64,000 nucleotides of DNA from the NCBI GenBank assembly GCA_945874355.1, contig CAMCGB010000004.1:62001-126000 (forward strand), in the 5' to 3' direction. Positions 33,517 to 43,407 of the stretch are shown here, one piece after another. Below the pieces are notes generated by a model that saw only the letters and a list, made by a program, of their open reading frames with translations, did no database searches and was not told the DNA's origin. The position numbers and the translations under genes are program-made. Within the stretch, counting starts at the first letter, position 1. Each line of letters starts with the position of its first letter. Origin of the DNA: an uncultured Bacteroides sp. GTDB lineage: Bacteria > Bacteroidota > Bacteroidia > Bacteroidales > UBA932.

Positions 33517-34674
33517 ATGTTATATCATCTATCACAATGGCTTGAAAGCCTGGGAGTTGAAATCCCGGGAGCGGGCCTTATGAACTATCTCTCGTTCAGG
33601 GCTATGGCAGCCGCAGTCATCAGTATGCTGATAGCCTTCTTTGCGGGCAAGAAGATAATCAGACTTCTTCAGCGCCACCAGATAGGAGAGACCATCAGGG
33701 ACCTCGGCCTCGAAGGACAGATGCAGAAAAAAGGCACCCCCACAATGGGAGGCATCATCATAATCATAGCCCTGCTGGGCTCGGCACTGCTAGTGTGCAG
33801 GCTCGACAGCATCTATACTATACTCCTGATAATCACCACTCTATGGTGCGGAGCCATAGGCTTTGCGGACGACTATATCAAGGTCTTCAAAAAGCGCAAG
33901 GAAGGCCTGAGCGAGAAGGCGAAACTGATTCTCCAGTTCGGCCTCGGACTGGTAATCGCGCTATGCGTATGCCTGAGCCCCGATATCCACAGCGACCAGC
34001 TGGTGACCACCATTCCCTTTGTGAAGGCTCACGAGTTCGACTATTCCTGGCTCTCCCCTTTCAGGGGGCAGTTGGGAGTCTATTGCTCCTGGGGCATATA
34101 TATGATCATGATTATCGTCGTGATTCTGGCCTGCTCGAACGGAACCAACCTTACCGACGGCATGGACGGTCTCGCCGCCGGAAGCTCGGCCATAGTGGGA
34201 GTCGCCCTGGGAGTGATGGCCTGGCTCAGCGGTGATGCCCTCGATGCCAGGTATCTGAACATAATGCACTTGCCCGGTTCCGGCGAGGTTGCCATCTTTA
34301 TGGCCGCCTTCGTGGGTGCACTCCTCGGCTTCCTGTGGTACAACACCTTCCCCGCCCAGGTGTTTATGGGCGACACGGGTTCGCTGACCATAGGAGGCAT
34401 CATCGGAGTGAGCGCTGTGCTGATACGCAAGGAGCTGCTTCTCCCTCTGCTGTGCGGAATCTTCTTTATGGAGAGCCTTTCGGTCATCATCCAGAGGGGT
34501 TGGTTCAAATACACCAAACGCAAGTACGGAGAAGGCAGGAGAGTCTTCCTGATGGCACCCCTGCACCATCATTACCAGAAGCAGGGCATACCCGAGCCCA
34601 GAATAGTTACCAGATTCTGGATTATAGGTATCATACTGGCAGTAAGCACATTGGCTATAATGAAAATAAGATAG
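33517..34674 (+). CDS. mraY: Phospho-MurNAc-pentapeptide transferase
   Basis: Integral membrane enzyme that makes lipid I from undecaprenyl phosphate and UDP-MurNAc-pentapeptide. The 385-residue protein has about ten hydrophobic segments, with QKKGTPTMGG, the Asp pair in FADDYIKV, NLTDGMDGLA, FMGDTGSL and APLHHHYQKQG, all hallmark loops. Confidence 0.96.
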   Translation: MLYHLSQWLESLGVEIPGAGLMNYLSFRAMAAAVISMLIAFFAGKKIIRLLQRHQIGETIRDLGLEGQMQKKGTPTMGGIIIIIALLGSALLVCRLDSIYTILLIITTLWCGAIGFADDYIKVFKKRKEGLSEKAKLILQFGLGLVIALCVCLSPDIHSDQLVTTIPFVKAHEFDYSWLSPFRGQLGVYCSWGIYMIMIIVVILACSNGTNLTDGMDGLAAGSSAIVGVALGVMAWLSGDALDARYLNIMHLPGSGEVAIFMAAFVGALLGFLWYNTFPAQVFMGDTGSLTIGGIIGVSAVLIRKELLLPLLCGIFFMESLSVIIQRGWFKYTKRKYGEGRRVFLMAPLHHHYQKQGIPEPRIVTRFWIIGIILAVSTLAIMKIR

Positions 34675-34675
34675 T

Positions 34676-36019
34676 ATGGCAAGATTGGTTGTTCTTGGAG
34701 GAGCAGAGAGCGGAGTTGGCGCAGCTGTCCTCGCAAAAGTAAAAGGCTTCGACGTATTCCTGTCCGACAGCGGTCAGATAAAGAGCGAATACGCCGCCAC
34801 CCTGGACAAATGGGGCATCAGCTACGAGCAGGGAGGACACAGCAGGGAGAAGATTTTCAATGCCGACGAAGTAGTCAAGAGTCCGGGCATACCTCAGACT
34901 GCACCCATCATCAGGGAGCTCAGGGAGAAAGGAATACACATAATCTCGGAGATAGAATTCGCCGCCCGCTACGACAGCGCGAAGAAAATCTGCATCACTG
35001 GATCGAACGGCAAGACGACGACCACCACCCTGATCCACTACCTGCTTCAGGAGGCAGGGCTGGACGCAGGCCTCGGCGGGAACATAGGCAAGAGCTACGC
35101 CCTTCAGGTGGCTACCGAGAAGCACGATTACTATGTGCTGGAAATCAGCAGCTTCCAGCTCGACGACACCTATGATTTCAGGCCCGACATAGCAATCATC
35201 ACAAACATCACTCCCGACCATCTGGACCGCTACGACCACAAGATGGAGAACTACGCAAAGGCCAAGATGAAGATAGCCCGCAACCTCGGGACGGACGACT
35301 GTTTCATCTTCAACTCCGACGACGAAATCACCATAGGACAGCTGGACAGCATCATCACCAAGGCCAAGATGCTGCCTTTCACCCAGAAAGCCCAGTTGGA
35401 GGGGAACGGAGCCTACCTTCAGGACGGAAGCATCGTCATCAATTACAACTCCCACCGCAGCTCCTTCCCCCTGGAAGAGCTTTCGCTCAAGGGCAAGCAC
35501 AATGTCTACAACTCGATGGCGGCAGCCCTCGCGGCAAAGGCCAGCGGTATCAGCGATGAGAGCATACGCCTGTCGCTGAAGTCATTCTCCCCCATAGAGC
35601 ATAGGCTGGAACCCGTACTTACTGTAGGTAACGTTCTGTATATCAACGACTCCAAGGCCACAAACGTGGACGCCGCCTGGTATGCTCTCGAATGCCAGAC
35701 CAGGAAGGTCGTATGGATAGTGGGCGGTACCGACAAGGGCAACGACTACTCCGTGCTGCGGGGCCTGGTCAAGGAGAAAGTCAGGGCTATAGTCTGCATG
35801 GGAGTGGACAATAGCAAGATACACGCGGCATTCGAAGACCTGGTGGGAAGCGAAAGGATTGCGGACACTTTGAGCGCAGAAGCGGCCGTACAGCAGGCAA
35901 GCAGATTTGCCGAGGCGGGAGACGTAGTGCTCCTGAGCCCCTGCTGCGCAAGTTTCGACCTTTTCAAGAATTACGAGGACCGCGGAGAGCAGTTCAAAAA
36001 AGCAGTCAGACAACTTTAG
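34676..36019 (+). CDS. murD: UDP-MurNAc-L-alanine:D-glutamate ligase
   Basis: Cytoplasmic Mur ligase adding D-Glu. 447 residues with a GAESGVGAAV Rossmann start, ATP loop CITGSNGKTTTTT (about 104-116), GGNIG and ISSFQL segments, and HRLEPV plus NDSKATN in the C-terminal part. It begins 1 base after the mraY stop. Confidence 0.95.
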   Translation: MARLVVLGGAESGVGAAVLAKVKGFDVFLSDSGQIKSEYAATLDKWGISYEQGGHSREKIFNADEVVKSPGIPQTAPIIRELREKGIHIISEIEFAARYDSAKKICITGSNGKTTTTTLIHYLLQEAGLDAGLGGNIGKSYALQVATEKHDYYVLEISSFQLDDTYDFRPDIAIITNITPDHLDRYDHKMENYAKAKMKIARNLGTDDCFIFNSDDEITIGQLDSIITKAKMLPFTQKAQLEGNGAYLQDGSIVINYNSHRSSFPLEELSLKGKHNVYNSMAAALAAKASGISDESIRLSLKSFSPIEHRLEPVLTVGNVLYINDSKATNVDAAWYALECQTRKVVWIVGGTDKGNDYSVLRGLVKEKVRAIVCMGVDNSKIHAAFEDLVGSERIADTLSAEAAVQQASRFAEAGDVVLLSPCCASFDLFKNYEDRGEQFKKAVRQL

Positions 36020-36022
36020 GAT

Positions 36023-37390
36023 ATGGCGGCAAAAAAGAAGGCAGGATCATTCTGGTCATTTGCAGAGCGCTTTGAAGGAGACAAAGTGGTCTGGATTATC
36101 GTGCTTATGCTCTTCCTGCTTTCTATCGTCTGCATGTTCTCGTCTTCGTCCCGTCTGCTTGCCGAGGGACAGAGCCGCGTGGACGTGGTCAAGGAGCAGT
36201 GCATCACTGTACTGGCCGGGCTGGCAATCCTGATAATACTGTATAACATCAAGAATATCAAAGTATTCAGGGTCGCAAGCAGTTTCGGCTTCCTGCTCTC
36301 GTTTGTGCTTCTTTTCCTTCTTGACATTAGAATCAACACCTCTTTTGTACGTGCCATCGAGATCAACGAAGCCTACCGTATCCTGATGGTGGCGGGAGTG
36401 CAGATACACGTGTTCGAGGTTGTAAAGGTGGCGATGGTAATGTACCTCGCCTGGGCTGTGGACAGCTTCAAGAGGGACGCCCTGCCGCTGAAGAACTTAT
36501 CTGCCATCTGGCGCAAAATAATCTTTATGTATGCGCCTTTCCTGCTGATATTCGTGATGATAGTTCCGGGCAGCAACTCCAGCGCCCTGTTTATCGGAGG
36601 CGTGATGTTCATAGTCATCCTGCTTGGCGGAGGGAACCTTAAGGATATGCTGATTCTGGGCGCCGCCGGCATTGCCGCCATCGGAGTGTGCCTGGGCATC
36701 TACCATCTTTCCGGAGGGGAATACCTCGACCGCATAGGCACCGGAGTGTCGCGAATTTTCGACAACGTGGATTACGAGAAGCAGTTCCTGGAGTCGGAAC
36801 GCAACACTCTTCCCTGGCAGAAGGCTCTGGACAAGATACGCCAGCCCTACGCGGCGAAAATCGCCATCAAGGAAGGCGGAGTTCTGGGCAAGGGTCCCGG
36901 ACAGAGCACCCAAAGATATGTGGTACCCGACATCTCCGAAGACTATATCTATTCTTTCATCATAGAAGAATACGGCCTTGTGGGCGGATTGTTAGTGATT
37001 TTTTTGTATATTTCCCTGCTTGCCAGAGGATCCATCATAGTGCGCAACTGCGGAGGCGACAACTTCGCCAAGCTCAGCGTGGCGGGGCTGTGCATACTCA
37101 TCAGCGGACAGGCCTTCCTGCATATGTTCGTAAACGCCGACATAGGCCCTATGACCGGACAGACCCTGCCCCTGGTGAGCCACGGTACGAGCGCCTTCCT
37201 GTGCTTCAGCATAGCCTTCGGCATCATCTTGTCGCTGAGCAGGATAGCCTATCGCAGGATAGAGCGCGAGACGCGCGAAGCAGACCCCCTGGTAAGCCTT
37301 CACGAGAGCGGGGTGAAAAGCGAGATGAGTTCCTCGCTCGACGACCTGGGAGCTTTCGAGGATTCGCTCTCGGACAATAACGAAGTGTAA
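36023..37390 (+). CDS. ftsW: Septal peptidoglycan polymerase FtsW
   Basis: SEDS-family glycosyltransferase working with FtsI at the septum. 455 residues, about ten membrane helices, with the family loop GPGQSTQRYVVPDISEDYIYS (broken here for length) containing the conserved Asp, and GQTLPLVSHGTSAFL near 375-390. A cytoplasmic C-terminal tail of about 50 residues is acidic. Confidence 0.94.
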   Translation: MAAKKKAGSFWSFAERFEGDKVVWIIVLMLFLLSIVCMFSSSSRLLAEGQSRVDVVKEQCITVLAGLAILIILYNIKNIKVFRVASSFGFLLSFVLLFLLDIRINTSFVRAIEINEAYRILMVAGVQIHVFEVVKVAMVMYLAWAVDSFKRDALPLKNLSAIWRKIIFMYAPFLLIFVMIVPGSNSSALFIGGVMFIVILLGGGNLKDMLILGAAGIAAIGVCLGIYHLSGGEYLDRIGTGVSRIFDNVDYEKQFLESERNTLPWQKALDKIRQPYAAKIAIKEGGVLGKGPGQSTQRYVVPDISEDYIYSFIIEEYGLVGGLLVIFLYISLLARGSIIVRNCGGDNFAKLSVAGLCILISGQAFLHMFVNADIGPMTGQTLPLVSHGTSAFLCFSIAFGIILSLSRIAYRRIERETREADPLVSLHESGVKSEMSSSLDDLGAFEDSLSDNNEV

Positions 37391-37401
37391 AAAAGTGTAT
37401 T

Positions 37402-38538
37402 ATGGAATACGGCAAATTGAGAGTAATAGTCAGCGGCGGAGGCACGGGAGGACACATCTTCCCTGCCGTTTCGATTGCAGACAAGCTCAGGGAGCTCAAT
37501 CCCGGAAGCGAGATACTTTTCGTGGGAGCGGAGGGCAAAATGGAGATGGAAAAAGTGCCTGCCGCGGGCTACCGCATAGTGGGGCTTCCCATCGTGGGAC
37601 TTCAGCGCCAGCTTAACCTCAAGAATATCATCAACGACCTCAAACTCCCCTTCAAACTAATCGGGAGTCTCCGAAAAGCAGGCAAGATCATCAAGGAATT
37701 CAAGCCTGACGTAGTCGTGGGAGTGGGAGGATATGCCAGCGCGCCGCTCCTGTATATGGCCCAGAGGCTGCACTACCCCACCCTGATCCAGGAGCAGAAC
37801 GGATTTGCCGGGCTGGCGAACAAGCTTCTCGCAAAAAAAGCAGACAGCATTTGCGTGGCCTACGAGGATATGGACCGCTTCTTCCCCAAAGACAAGATAG
37901 TACTGAGCGGCAACCCCATAAGACCGGTGATGAACTCTTCGCTGGGAAGCAGGAGGGAGGAAGCCTTGCTGTTCTACTCGATGGACTCTTCGAAAAAGCA
38001 TATCTTGGTCATAGGAGGCAGCCTCGGGAGCAGGACCCTCAACAACGCAATGAAGGCCTGGATAGAGGCCGGATGCCCCGGAGGGGAAGGTGTCGAAGTG
38101 CTGTGGCAATGCGGGAAGTACTACAAGGCGGAGATGGATGATTTTATGAAGGCACACCCCTGCCCGGGAGTCAGGCATACCGATTTCATCGCAAGGATGG
38201 ACCTGGCATACGCCCTTGCGGATGTGGTCATAAGCCGCTCTGGAGCTTCGTCCGTGTCCGAAATCTGCGCCATAGGCAAGGCGGCGGTGTTCGTGCCTTC
38301 GCCCAACGTGGCTGAGGACCACCAGACCCACAACGCGATGGCCCTTGTACGCAAGGGAGCGGCCCTGCTTGTAAAGGACAGCGAAGCCTCGGAAAAGATG
38401 CTTCCCTCGGCTCTCGCCCTATGCGCTGACGACAGGAAAAGGGAGCAGATTGAGCAGGGAGCGCTGAGCCTTGCAAAAACGCAGGCCTCCCTGACGATTG
38501 CGGACGAAGTGTACAGAATAGCAGAGAAAAAAAAGTAA
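37402..38538 (+). CDS. murG: UDP-GlcNAc:lipid I GlcNAc transferase
   Basis: Peripheral membrane GT28 enzyme that makes lipid II. 378 residues with the GGGTGGHIFPA loop (about 14-24), VGVGGYASAP, GGSLGSRTLN and the donor-binding RSGASSVSEICAIGKAA near 280. Placed between ftsW and murC with short gaps. Confidence 0.96.
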   Translation: MEYGKLRVIVSGGGTGGHIFPAVSIADKLRELNPGSEILFVGAEGKMEMEKVPAAGYRIVGLPIVGLQRQLNLKNIINDLKLPFKLIGSLRKAGKIIKEFKPDVVVGVGGYASAPLLYMAQRLHYPTLIQEQNGFAGLANKLLAKKADSICVAYEDMDRFFPKDKIVLSGNPIRPVMNSSLGSRREEALLFYSMDSSKKHILVIGGSLGSRTLNNAMKAWIEAGCPGGEGVEVLWQCGKYYKAEMDDFMKAHPCPGVRHTDFIARMDLAYALADVVISRSGASSVSEICAIGKAAVFVPSPNVAEDHQTHNAMALVRKGAALLVKDSEASEKMLPSALALCADDRKREQIEQGALSLAKTQASLTIADEVYRIAEKKK

Positions 38539-38542
38539 GATT

Positions 38543-39898
38543 ATGGTATATTCAAAAGCATATTTTATAGGAATAGGCGGCATAGGGATGAGCGCCCTTG
38601 CCCGTTTCTGCAAGGCCAAGGGGCTGGATGTGAGCGGATATGACCGTACCCGCAGCGAACTCACTGCGGCTCTGGAAGTCGAAGGAATCAGGGTCCACTA
38701 CGAATGCCGTCCCGAAGAACTTCCCCAGGGAGTGGAGGAGACTCTGGTAGTCTATACTCCGGCCGTGAGCGAGGATTTCCCTGAACTTGTACAGGCCAGG
38801 GCGAAGGGTTACCGCGTCATAAAGCGCTCCAAAATGCTGGGAGAAGTCACCCGCGGGGAGACCTGCCTTGCCGTAGCCGGAACCCACGGAAAGACCACCA
38901 CATCCACCCTTATAGCCCATATGCTCACCGAGAGCGGGATAGGCTGTTCAGCCTTCCTTGGAGGGATTTCGAAGAACTACCGCACCAATATGCTGGTAAG
39001 CGGCACTCCCCTGGTAGTGGCCGAGGCTGACGAGTTCGACCGCTCGTTCCTTCAGCTTCACCCCGCAATTGCCGCCATAACTTCGATGGACGCAGACCAT
39101 CTGGACATATACGGGAGCCTCGAAAGCGTGCAGGAAGCGTTCCGCGAGTTCGCCTCCCAGGTCAGCGAGACCCTGATACTCAAATACTCCCTGCCCATAG
39201 ACCAGAGCTGTACCCCGGCAAAAATCTTCACTTACCATTATGATGACGAGCGGGCAGACTTCCACGGAAGCAATTTCCGGCTCGACTCCGAGGGCCACTA
39301 CACCTACGACCTGGTATATCCCGCAGGGGTTCTTACCGACATAAAGGTCGGCACGATAGGATGGGTGAATGTAGAGAACAGCATAGCCGCCCTCGCGGTG
39401 TGCCTGTGCTACGGAATGGACGCACAGAAGGCGCGTCACGCGATTGCATCTTTCGAAGGAGCGGTCAGAAGACTCGATGTGCACGTGAACCGTCCCGGGC
39501 TCTGCTATATAGACGACTATGCCCACCACCCCAAGGAGCTTCAGAGCGCGATTTCCTCTGTAAGGCAGGTGTTCCCCGGAAGGAAGATTACCGGCATTTT
39601 CCAGCCCCATCTCTACACCAGGACCAGGGATTTCGCTCCCGAATTCGCCAGTGCCCTGAGTGCTTTGGACTCCCTCATCCTGCTTGACATCTACCCCGCG
39701 AGGGAAGAACCTATCGAAGGTGTTGACTCCTCAATTATTTTCAACTCCGTCACCTGCGGCGAGAAAGTGCTCCTGCACAAGGAGGAACTGCTTCCGTACC
39801 TGGAGGCCAGCAAAGAGAGCCTTGATGTGCTGATGACTCTCGGTGCCGGCGACATAGACCGCTTTATTAATCCCATCAGGGAAATGCTGGAAAAATAA
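38543..39898 (+). CDS. murC: UDP-MurNAc:L-alanine ligase
   Basis: First Mur ligase of the stem peptide. 451 residues with GIGGIGMSALA (about 9-19), ATP loop AVAGTHGKTTTSTL (about 113-126), DEFDRSFL and DDYAHHPKEL near the C-terminal domain. Its TAA stop shares a base with the ftsQ ATG at 39898, so translation is likely coupled. Confidence 0.96.
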   Translation: MVYSKAYFIGIGGIGMSALARFCKAKGLDVSGYDRTRSELTAALEVEGIRVHYECRPEELPQGVEETLVVYTPAVSEDFPELVQARAKGYRVIKRSKMLGEVTRGETCLAVAGTHGKTTTSTLIAHMLTESGIGCSAFLGGISKNYRTNMLVSGTPLVVAEADEFDRSFLQLHPAIAAITSMDADHLDIYGSLESVQEAFREFASQVSETLILKYSLPIDQSCTPAKIFTYHYDDERADFHGSNFRLDSEGHYTYDLVYPAGVLTDIKVGTIGWVNVENSIAALAVCLCYGMDAQKARHAIASFEGAVRRLDVHVNRPGLCYIDDYAHHPKELQSAISSVRQVFPGRKITGIFQPHLYTRTRDFAPEFASALSALDSLILLDIYPAREEPIEGVDSSIIFNSVTCGEKVLLHKEELLPYLEASKESLDVLMTLGAGDIDRFINPIREMLEK

Positions 39899-40683
39899 TG
39901 AAAAGACCTGTCCGCATAATTCTCAGCCTCATTCTTGCACTCGCCCTGTGCACTCTCACCGGCTTTCTGATGAGCTTGACCGCCCGTCAGGATGCTCTTA
40001 TGGCGTGCTCTGACGTGGAGGTGGAGTTTGCGGATTCGCTGGGCTTTGTGACCTCCCAGGACATACGCAAATTCCTGGACGAGAATTACGGGACGGTGAT
40101 TGGAGTAAGGCTCGACAGCCTGCATCTGGCCGTGATGGAGAATATGCTGGAGAGCAAGGGGGCAGTGCTGGAGAGCGAAGCCTGGACCAGCCTTGACGGG
40201 AAGCTGCACATACGCATAAGCCAGAGAGCTCCGGTGATGCGGCTCAGCTACGACCAGGGCGGATACTATATCGACGCTTCGGGCTATATTTTCCCTCTCC
40301 ACAAGACCTACACGGCTCCGGTACCCCTTACCTGCGGGAATATTCCCGTAAGGCCTCCCAAAGGCTACAAGGGTCAGGCACCTGACTCTCTATCAAGGGT
40401 TTGGATAGGAGGGCTTCTGGATTTGAACCGGTCGATTGAAGCCTCGCGCAGCCTCAGGGGCAGAGTGGACAGCATAGTGATAAGGCCTTCGGGCGACGCC
40501 TGTCTGAAAATCAAGGACGCCCCGCAGGACTTTGTGCTGGGAGACTTCAGCGGCATTGATGGCAAACTGGGGAGAATCGACAAGTATTTCAGCACCATAG
40601 AGGCCTCAAGGGCTTCTCAGGAAGGTGCACAGGCTTATAAGGAAGTGATAGTAAAATATAAAAATCAAATAATATGCAAGTAG
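39898..40683 (+). CDS. ftsQ: Cell division protein FtsQ
   Basis: The 261-residue bitopic protein has a short cytoplasmic N-terminus, a membrane segment (IILSLILALALCTLTGFLM, about 7-25) and a periplasmic POTRA-like plus beta domain. Sequence similarity to characterised FtsQ is low; position between murC and ftsA and the layout give the call. Overlaps murC by 1 base and ftsA by 10. Confidence 0.85.
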   Translation: MKRPVRIILSLILALALCTLTGFLMSLTARQDALMACSDVEVEFADSLGFVTSQDIRKFLDENYGTVIGVRLDSLHLAVMENMLESKGAVLESEAWTSLDGKLHIRISQRAPVMRLSYDQGGYYIDASGYIFPLHKTYTAPVPLTCGNIPVRPPKGYKGQAPDSLSRVWIGGLLDLNRSIEASRSLRGRVDSIVIRPSGDACLKIKDAPQDFVLGDFSGIDGKLGRIDKYFSTIEASRASQEGAQAYKEVIVKYKNQIICK

Positions 40684-42170
40684 AAAGATACATAGCAGTG
40701 GCTGACCTGGGATCGTCCACTCTGGCTTTGAGCGTAGCCAGGGTCGAGGGCGACGACGTCCAGATCATCTACTACAGCCAGACGCCTTCGGACGGAGTGC
40801 GCTACAGTCTGGTATTCAACCCCGTAAGGGCAGCAAAGCCCCTCAAGGAGGCCATTCAGAAAGCCGAGAAGGAGCTGAACATCAAGATACTTCAGCTGGT
40901 CATCGGCCTGCCCCGCTACAATGTGCGCCAGGAGGTGGCGAGCGCCCGTATGGAGAGGACCGACGCTTCGTCCTGCATCACGAAGGAAGAGATAGACACG
41001 CTCAAGAGCATAGCTATCGACTCCTATCCTATGGACGAGAACGCCAAGGAGGAAATCTATGGAGCGGTGGCCCAGAGTTTTTCGGCTGACGAAGATCTGG
41101 TGTGCGCCAGCGAGAACGATGTCATCGGAGTCACATCCGAGAGCATTGAGGGCAATTTCAAGATTTTCATAGGCAAGTCTTCAGCCGTAGACAACCTCGA
41201 CATCATGCTCAACAAGGCCGGGGTGGCTCCGGCAAGGAAGCTCTTCCTTCCGACGGCTACAGGACGCGCAGTGCTGACTGAAGCCGAGAAGGAAAACGGA
41301 GTGGCACTGGTGGAAATCGGAGCGGCCGTCACCTCGCTTACCATCTACAAGGGAGGCCTGCTGCGCCACTATTCTTCAATCCGTTTCGGCGGCGGCAGCA
41401 TCACTTCGGACATCAAATTCGAGTGCGGATTCACCGAACGTCTTGCCGAGAACATAAAACTCGCCTTCGGGGCCTGTATGCCGGATAAGCTCCAGTCCCT
41501 GAGCGAAAAGATAATACAGATAAACGACGACGAGAACGGTTCATACGAGCAGCTCCCGGTCAAGTACCTGTCCGAAATCATCACCTGCCGCGCCAGGGAA
41601 ATCATCAACGCAATCCTGTTCCAGATTCAGGAGAGCGGATATGCCGATTCGCTGCGCAACGGCCTTGTACTCACCGGAGGCGGTGCCGAGCTGGTCAATT
41701 TCGCCAATATGTTCAAGGAGATGTCGGGCTATACCGTAAGGCTCGGATACCCCCGCAGCCAGCTGTTCAGCTCGGGTGGATGCCCGGGAGTGAACGAGAC
41801 CTCGGCCGCAGCCGCTATGGGTATGATACTTGAAGCCAAGCGCGACCCCAGGCTCAACTGCGTGGAAGAGGCGCCTTCCGAAAGAAAAGCGGAGGAAGAG
41901 CAGCAGGCTGAGCAGGAGACCGTACGGAATCAGGCATCCGCAGAGGAGGCCTCAAATCAGGACGGCACCCTGTTCGGGGAGACAGAAGACGAGCTGATAG
42001 TTCCCAACAAGAAGAAAAAGAAGAAGGATCAGGTGAAGATAACCTGGATAAGGAAGATGGGAAAGAAGATTTCCAACAGCCTTGAAGGAGCCTTCGACAG
42101 CACCGTAGGTGAACTATTCGACAAAATGGATGAAGACAATAGAGAAGATTATGGCAGAACAGACAATTAA
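40674..42170 (+). CDS. ftsA: Cell division protein FtsA
   Basis: Actin-like ATPase tethering FtsZ to the membrane. The phosphate-1 motif VADLGSSTLAL (about 9-19), the SHS2 subdomain and GGGAELVNF of the adenosine motif are visible. 498 residues, about 80 longer than E. coli FtsA: residues 398-460 are acidic and Gln/Glu rich, followed by KKKKKK and an amphipathic stretch ITWIRKMGKKISNSL that likely binds the membrane, then a further tail. Overlaps ftsQ and ftsZ. Confidence 0.93.
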   Translation: MQVERYIAVADLGSSTLALSVARVEGDDVQIIYYSQTPSDGVRYSLVFNPVRAAKPLKEAIQKAEKELNIKILQLVIGLPRYNVRQEVASARMERTDASSCITKEEIDTLKSIAIDSYPMDENAKEEIYGAVAQSFSADEDLVCASENDVIGVTSESIEGNFKIFIGKSSAVDNLDIMLNKAGVAPARKLFLPTATGRAVLTEAEKENGVALVEIGAAVTSLTIYKGGLLRHYSSIRFGGGSITSDIKFECGFTERLAENIKLAFGACMPDKLQSLSEKIIQINDDENGSYEQLPVKYLSEIITCRAREIINAILFQIQESGYADSLRNGLVLTGGGAELVNFANMFKEMSGYTVRLGYPRSQLFSSGGCPGVNETSAAAAMGMILEAKRDPRLNCVEEAPSERKAEEEQQAEQETVRNQASAEEASNQDGTLFGETEDELIVPNKKKKKKDQVKITWIRKMGKKISNSLEGAFDSTVGELFDKMDEDNREDYGRTDN

Positions 42171-43407
42171 TGAGGAGAACCTGATAGACTCCATCACCCC
42201 CAGCGATTGGGTGACCAGTGACGAAATAATCAAGGTTATAGGCGTGGGCGGCGGTGGCTGCAACGCTGTGAACTATATGTATAACAAGGGCATCAAAGGG
42301 TGCAGTTTTGTGGTCTGCAACACTGATTCCCAGGCTCTTCGCTGCTCCAGCGTCCCTGTGCAGATACAGATGGGAAGGGGCCTGGGAGCAGGAACCAACC
42401 CCATCAACGGCCGCAACGCCGCACTGGAGAGCCAGGACCAGATTGAGAAGATAGTGCTCGACACCCACACCAAGATGCTCTTCATAACCGCGGGTATGGG
42501 CGGAGGAACCGGCACGGGAGCCGCTCCCGTCATCGCCAAGATGGCCAAGGACAAGGGTATACTGACCGTAGCCGTGGTTACGCTCCCCTTCCTCAACGAA
42601 GGCAACGAGGCCCTGTCCAGGGCAATCGACGGAGTGCATGAGCTCGAAAAGAACGTGGACAGCCTGCTTATCATCAACAACGAGAAGCTGCACGAGTACT
42701 ACGGCAATCAGCTCATACAGGACGCCTTCCCCCAGGCCGACGAAGTGCTTGCGACTGCCGTCAGGGGAATAGTCGAAATCATCAAGAAGCCCGGCTATAT
42801 CAATGTGGACTTCAAGGATGTGGAGACTATGATGAAAAACAGCGGAATGGCTCTGATGGGCAGCGGAGTGGGAAGCGGAAAGAACCGCATAGAGGATGCC
42901 GTCAAGGCCGCCTTCGAGTCTCCCCTGCTCAACGATTTCGACCTCAAGACGGCAAAGAAAGTGCTGGTCAACATCACCTGCGGACACAACGAGCAGGGCA
43001 TCACGATGGACGACCTGAACATGATCAACAAGAAGATCGACGAGTACACCGGAAGGGCCAACAACTTCAAGCGGGGTCTCATCTGGGATGACGACCCGGA
43101 GATCGGGGACACGATACGCATCACTTCGATAGTGACCGGACTGAAGTTCTCAGATGTCATAGGAGCGACCCGCGATATGGGTAACTACATTATGATAGGC
43201 AAGGACTTCAGCTACGACAAGAGCCGTATGGCATCCTCCGAGGGCATCAGCCTGTTCGCCGACAGCGGCTCGCAGCAGATAGGATACAATACCAAGAGCA
43301 ACGTCAGGAAGTTCCGCTTCGACCCCGACGAGTGTCCCTGCCTTGCAAGCGGGGAGAACCTTTCGGAGCTGGAGACCGTTCCTGCAATCAGAAGAATACA
43401 ATCATGA
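42151..43407 (+). CDS. ftsZ: Cell division GTPase FtsZ
   Basis: Tubulin homologue forming the Z ring. 418 residues: GVGGGGCNAV (31-40), tubulin signature GGGTGTG (117-123), NVDFKDVETMM synergy region, and a C-terminal ETVPAIRRIQS matching the conserved FtsA-binding peptide. The linker between core and tail is short. Start at ATG 42151 gives MAEQTINEENL; the upstream start at 42109 would lie 60 bases inside ftsA. The stop overlaps the gltX start (ATGA). Confidence 0.97.
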   Translation: MAEQTINEENLIDSITPSDWVTSDEIIKVIGVGGGGCNAVNYMYNKGIKGCSFVVCNTDSQALRCSSVPVQIQMGRGLGAGTNPINGRNAALESQDQIEKIVLDTHTKMLFITAGMGGGTGTGAAPVIAKMAKDKGILTVAVVTLPFLNEGNEALSRAIDGVHELEKNVDSLLIINNEKLHEYYGNQLIQDAFPQADEVLATAVRGIVEIIKKPGYINVDFKDVETMMKNSGMALMGSGVGSGKNRIEDAVKAAFESPLLNDFDLKTAKKVLVNITCGHNEQGITMDDLNMINKKIDEYTGRANNFKRGLIWDDDPEIGDTIRITSIVTGLKFSDVIGATRDMGNYIMIGKDFSYDKSRMASSEGISLFADSGSQQIGYNTKSNVRKFRFDPDECPCLASGENLSELETVPAIRRIQS

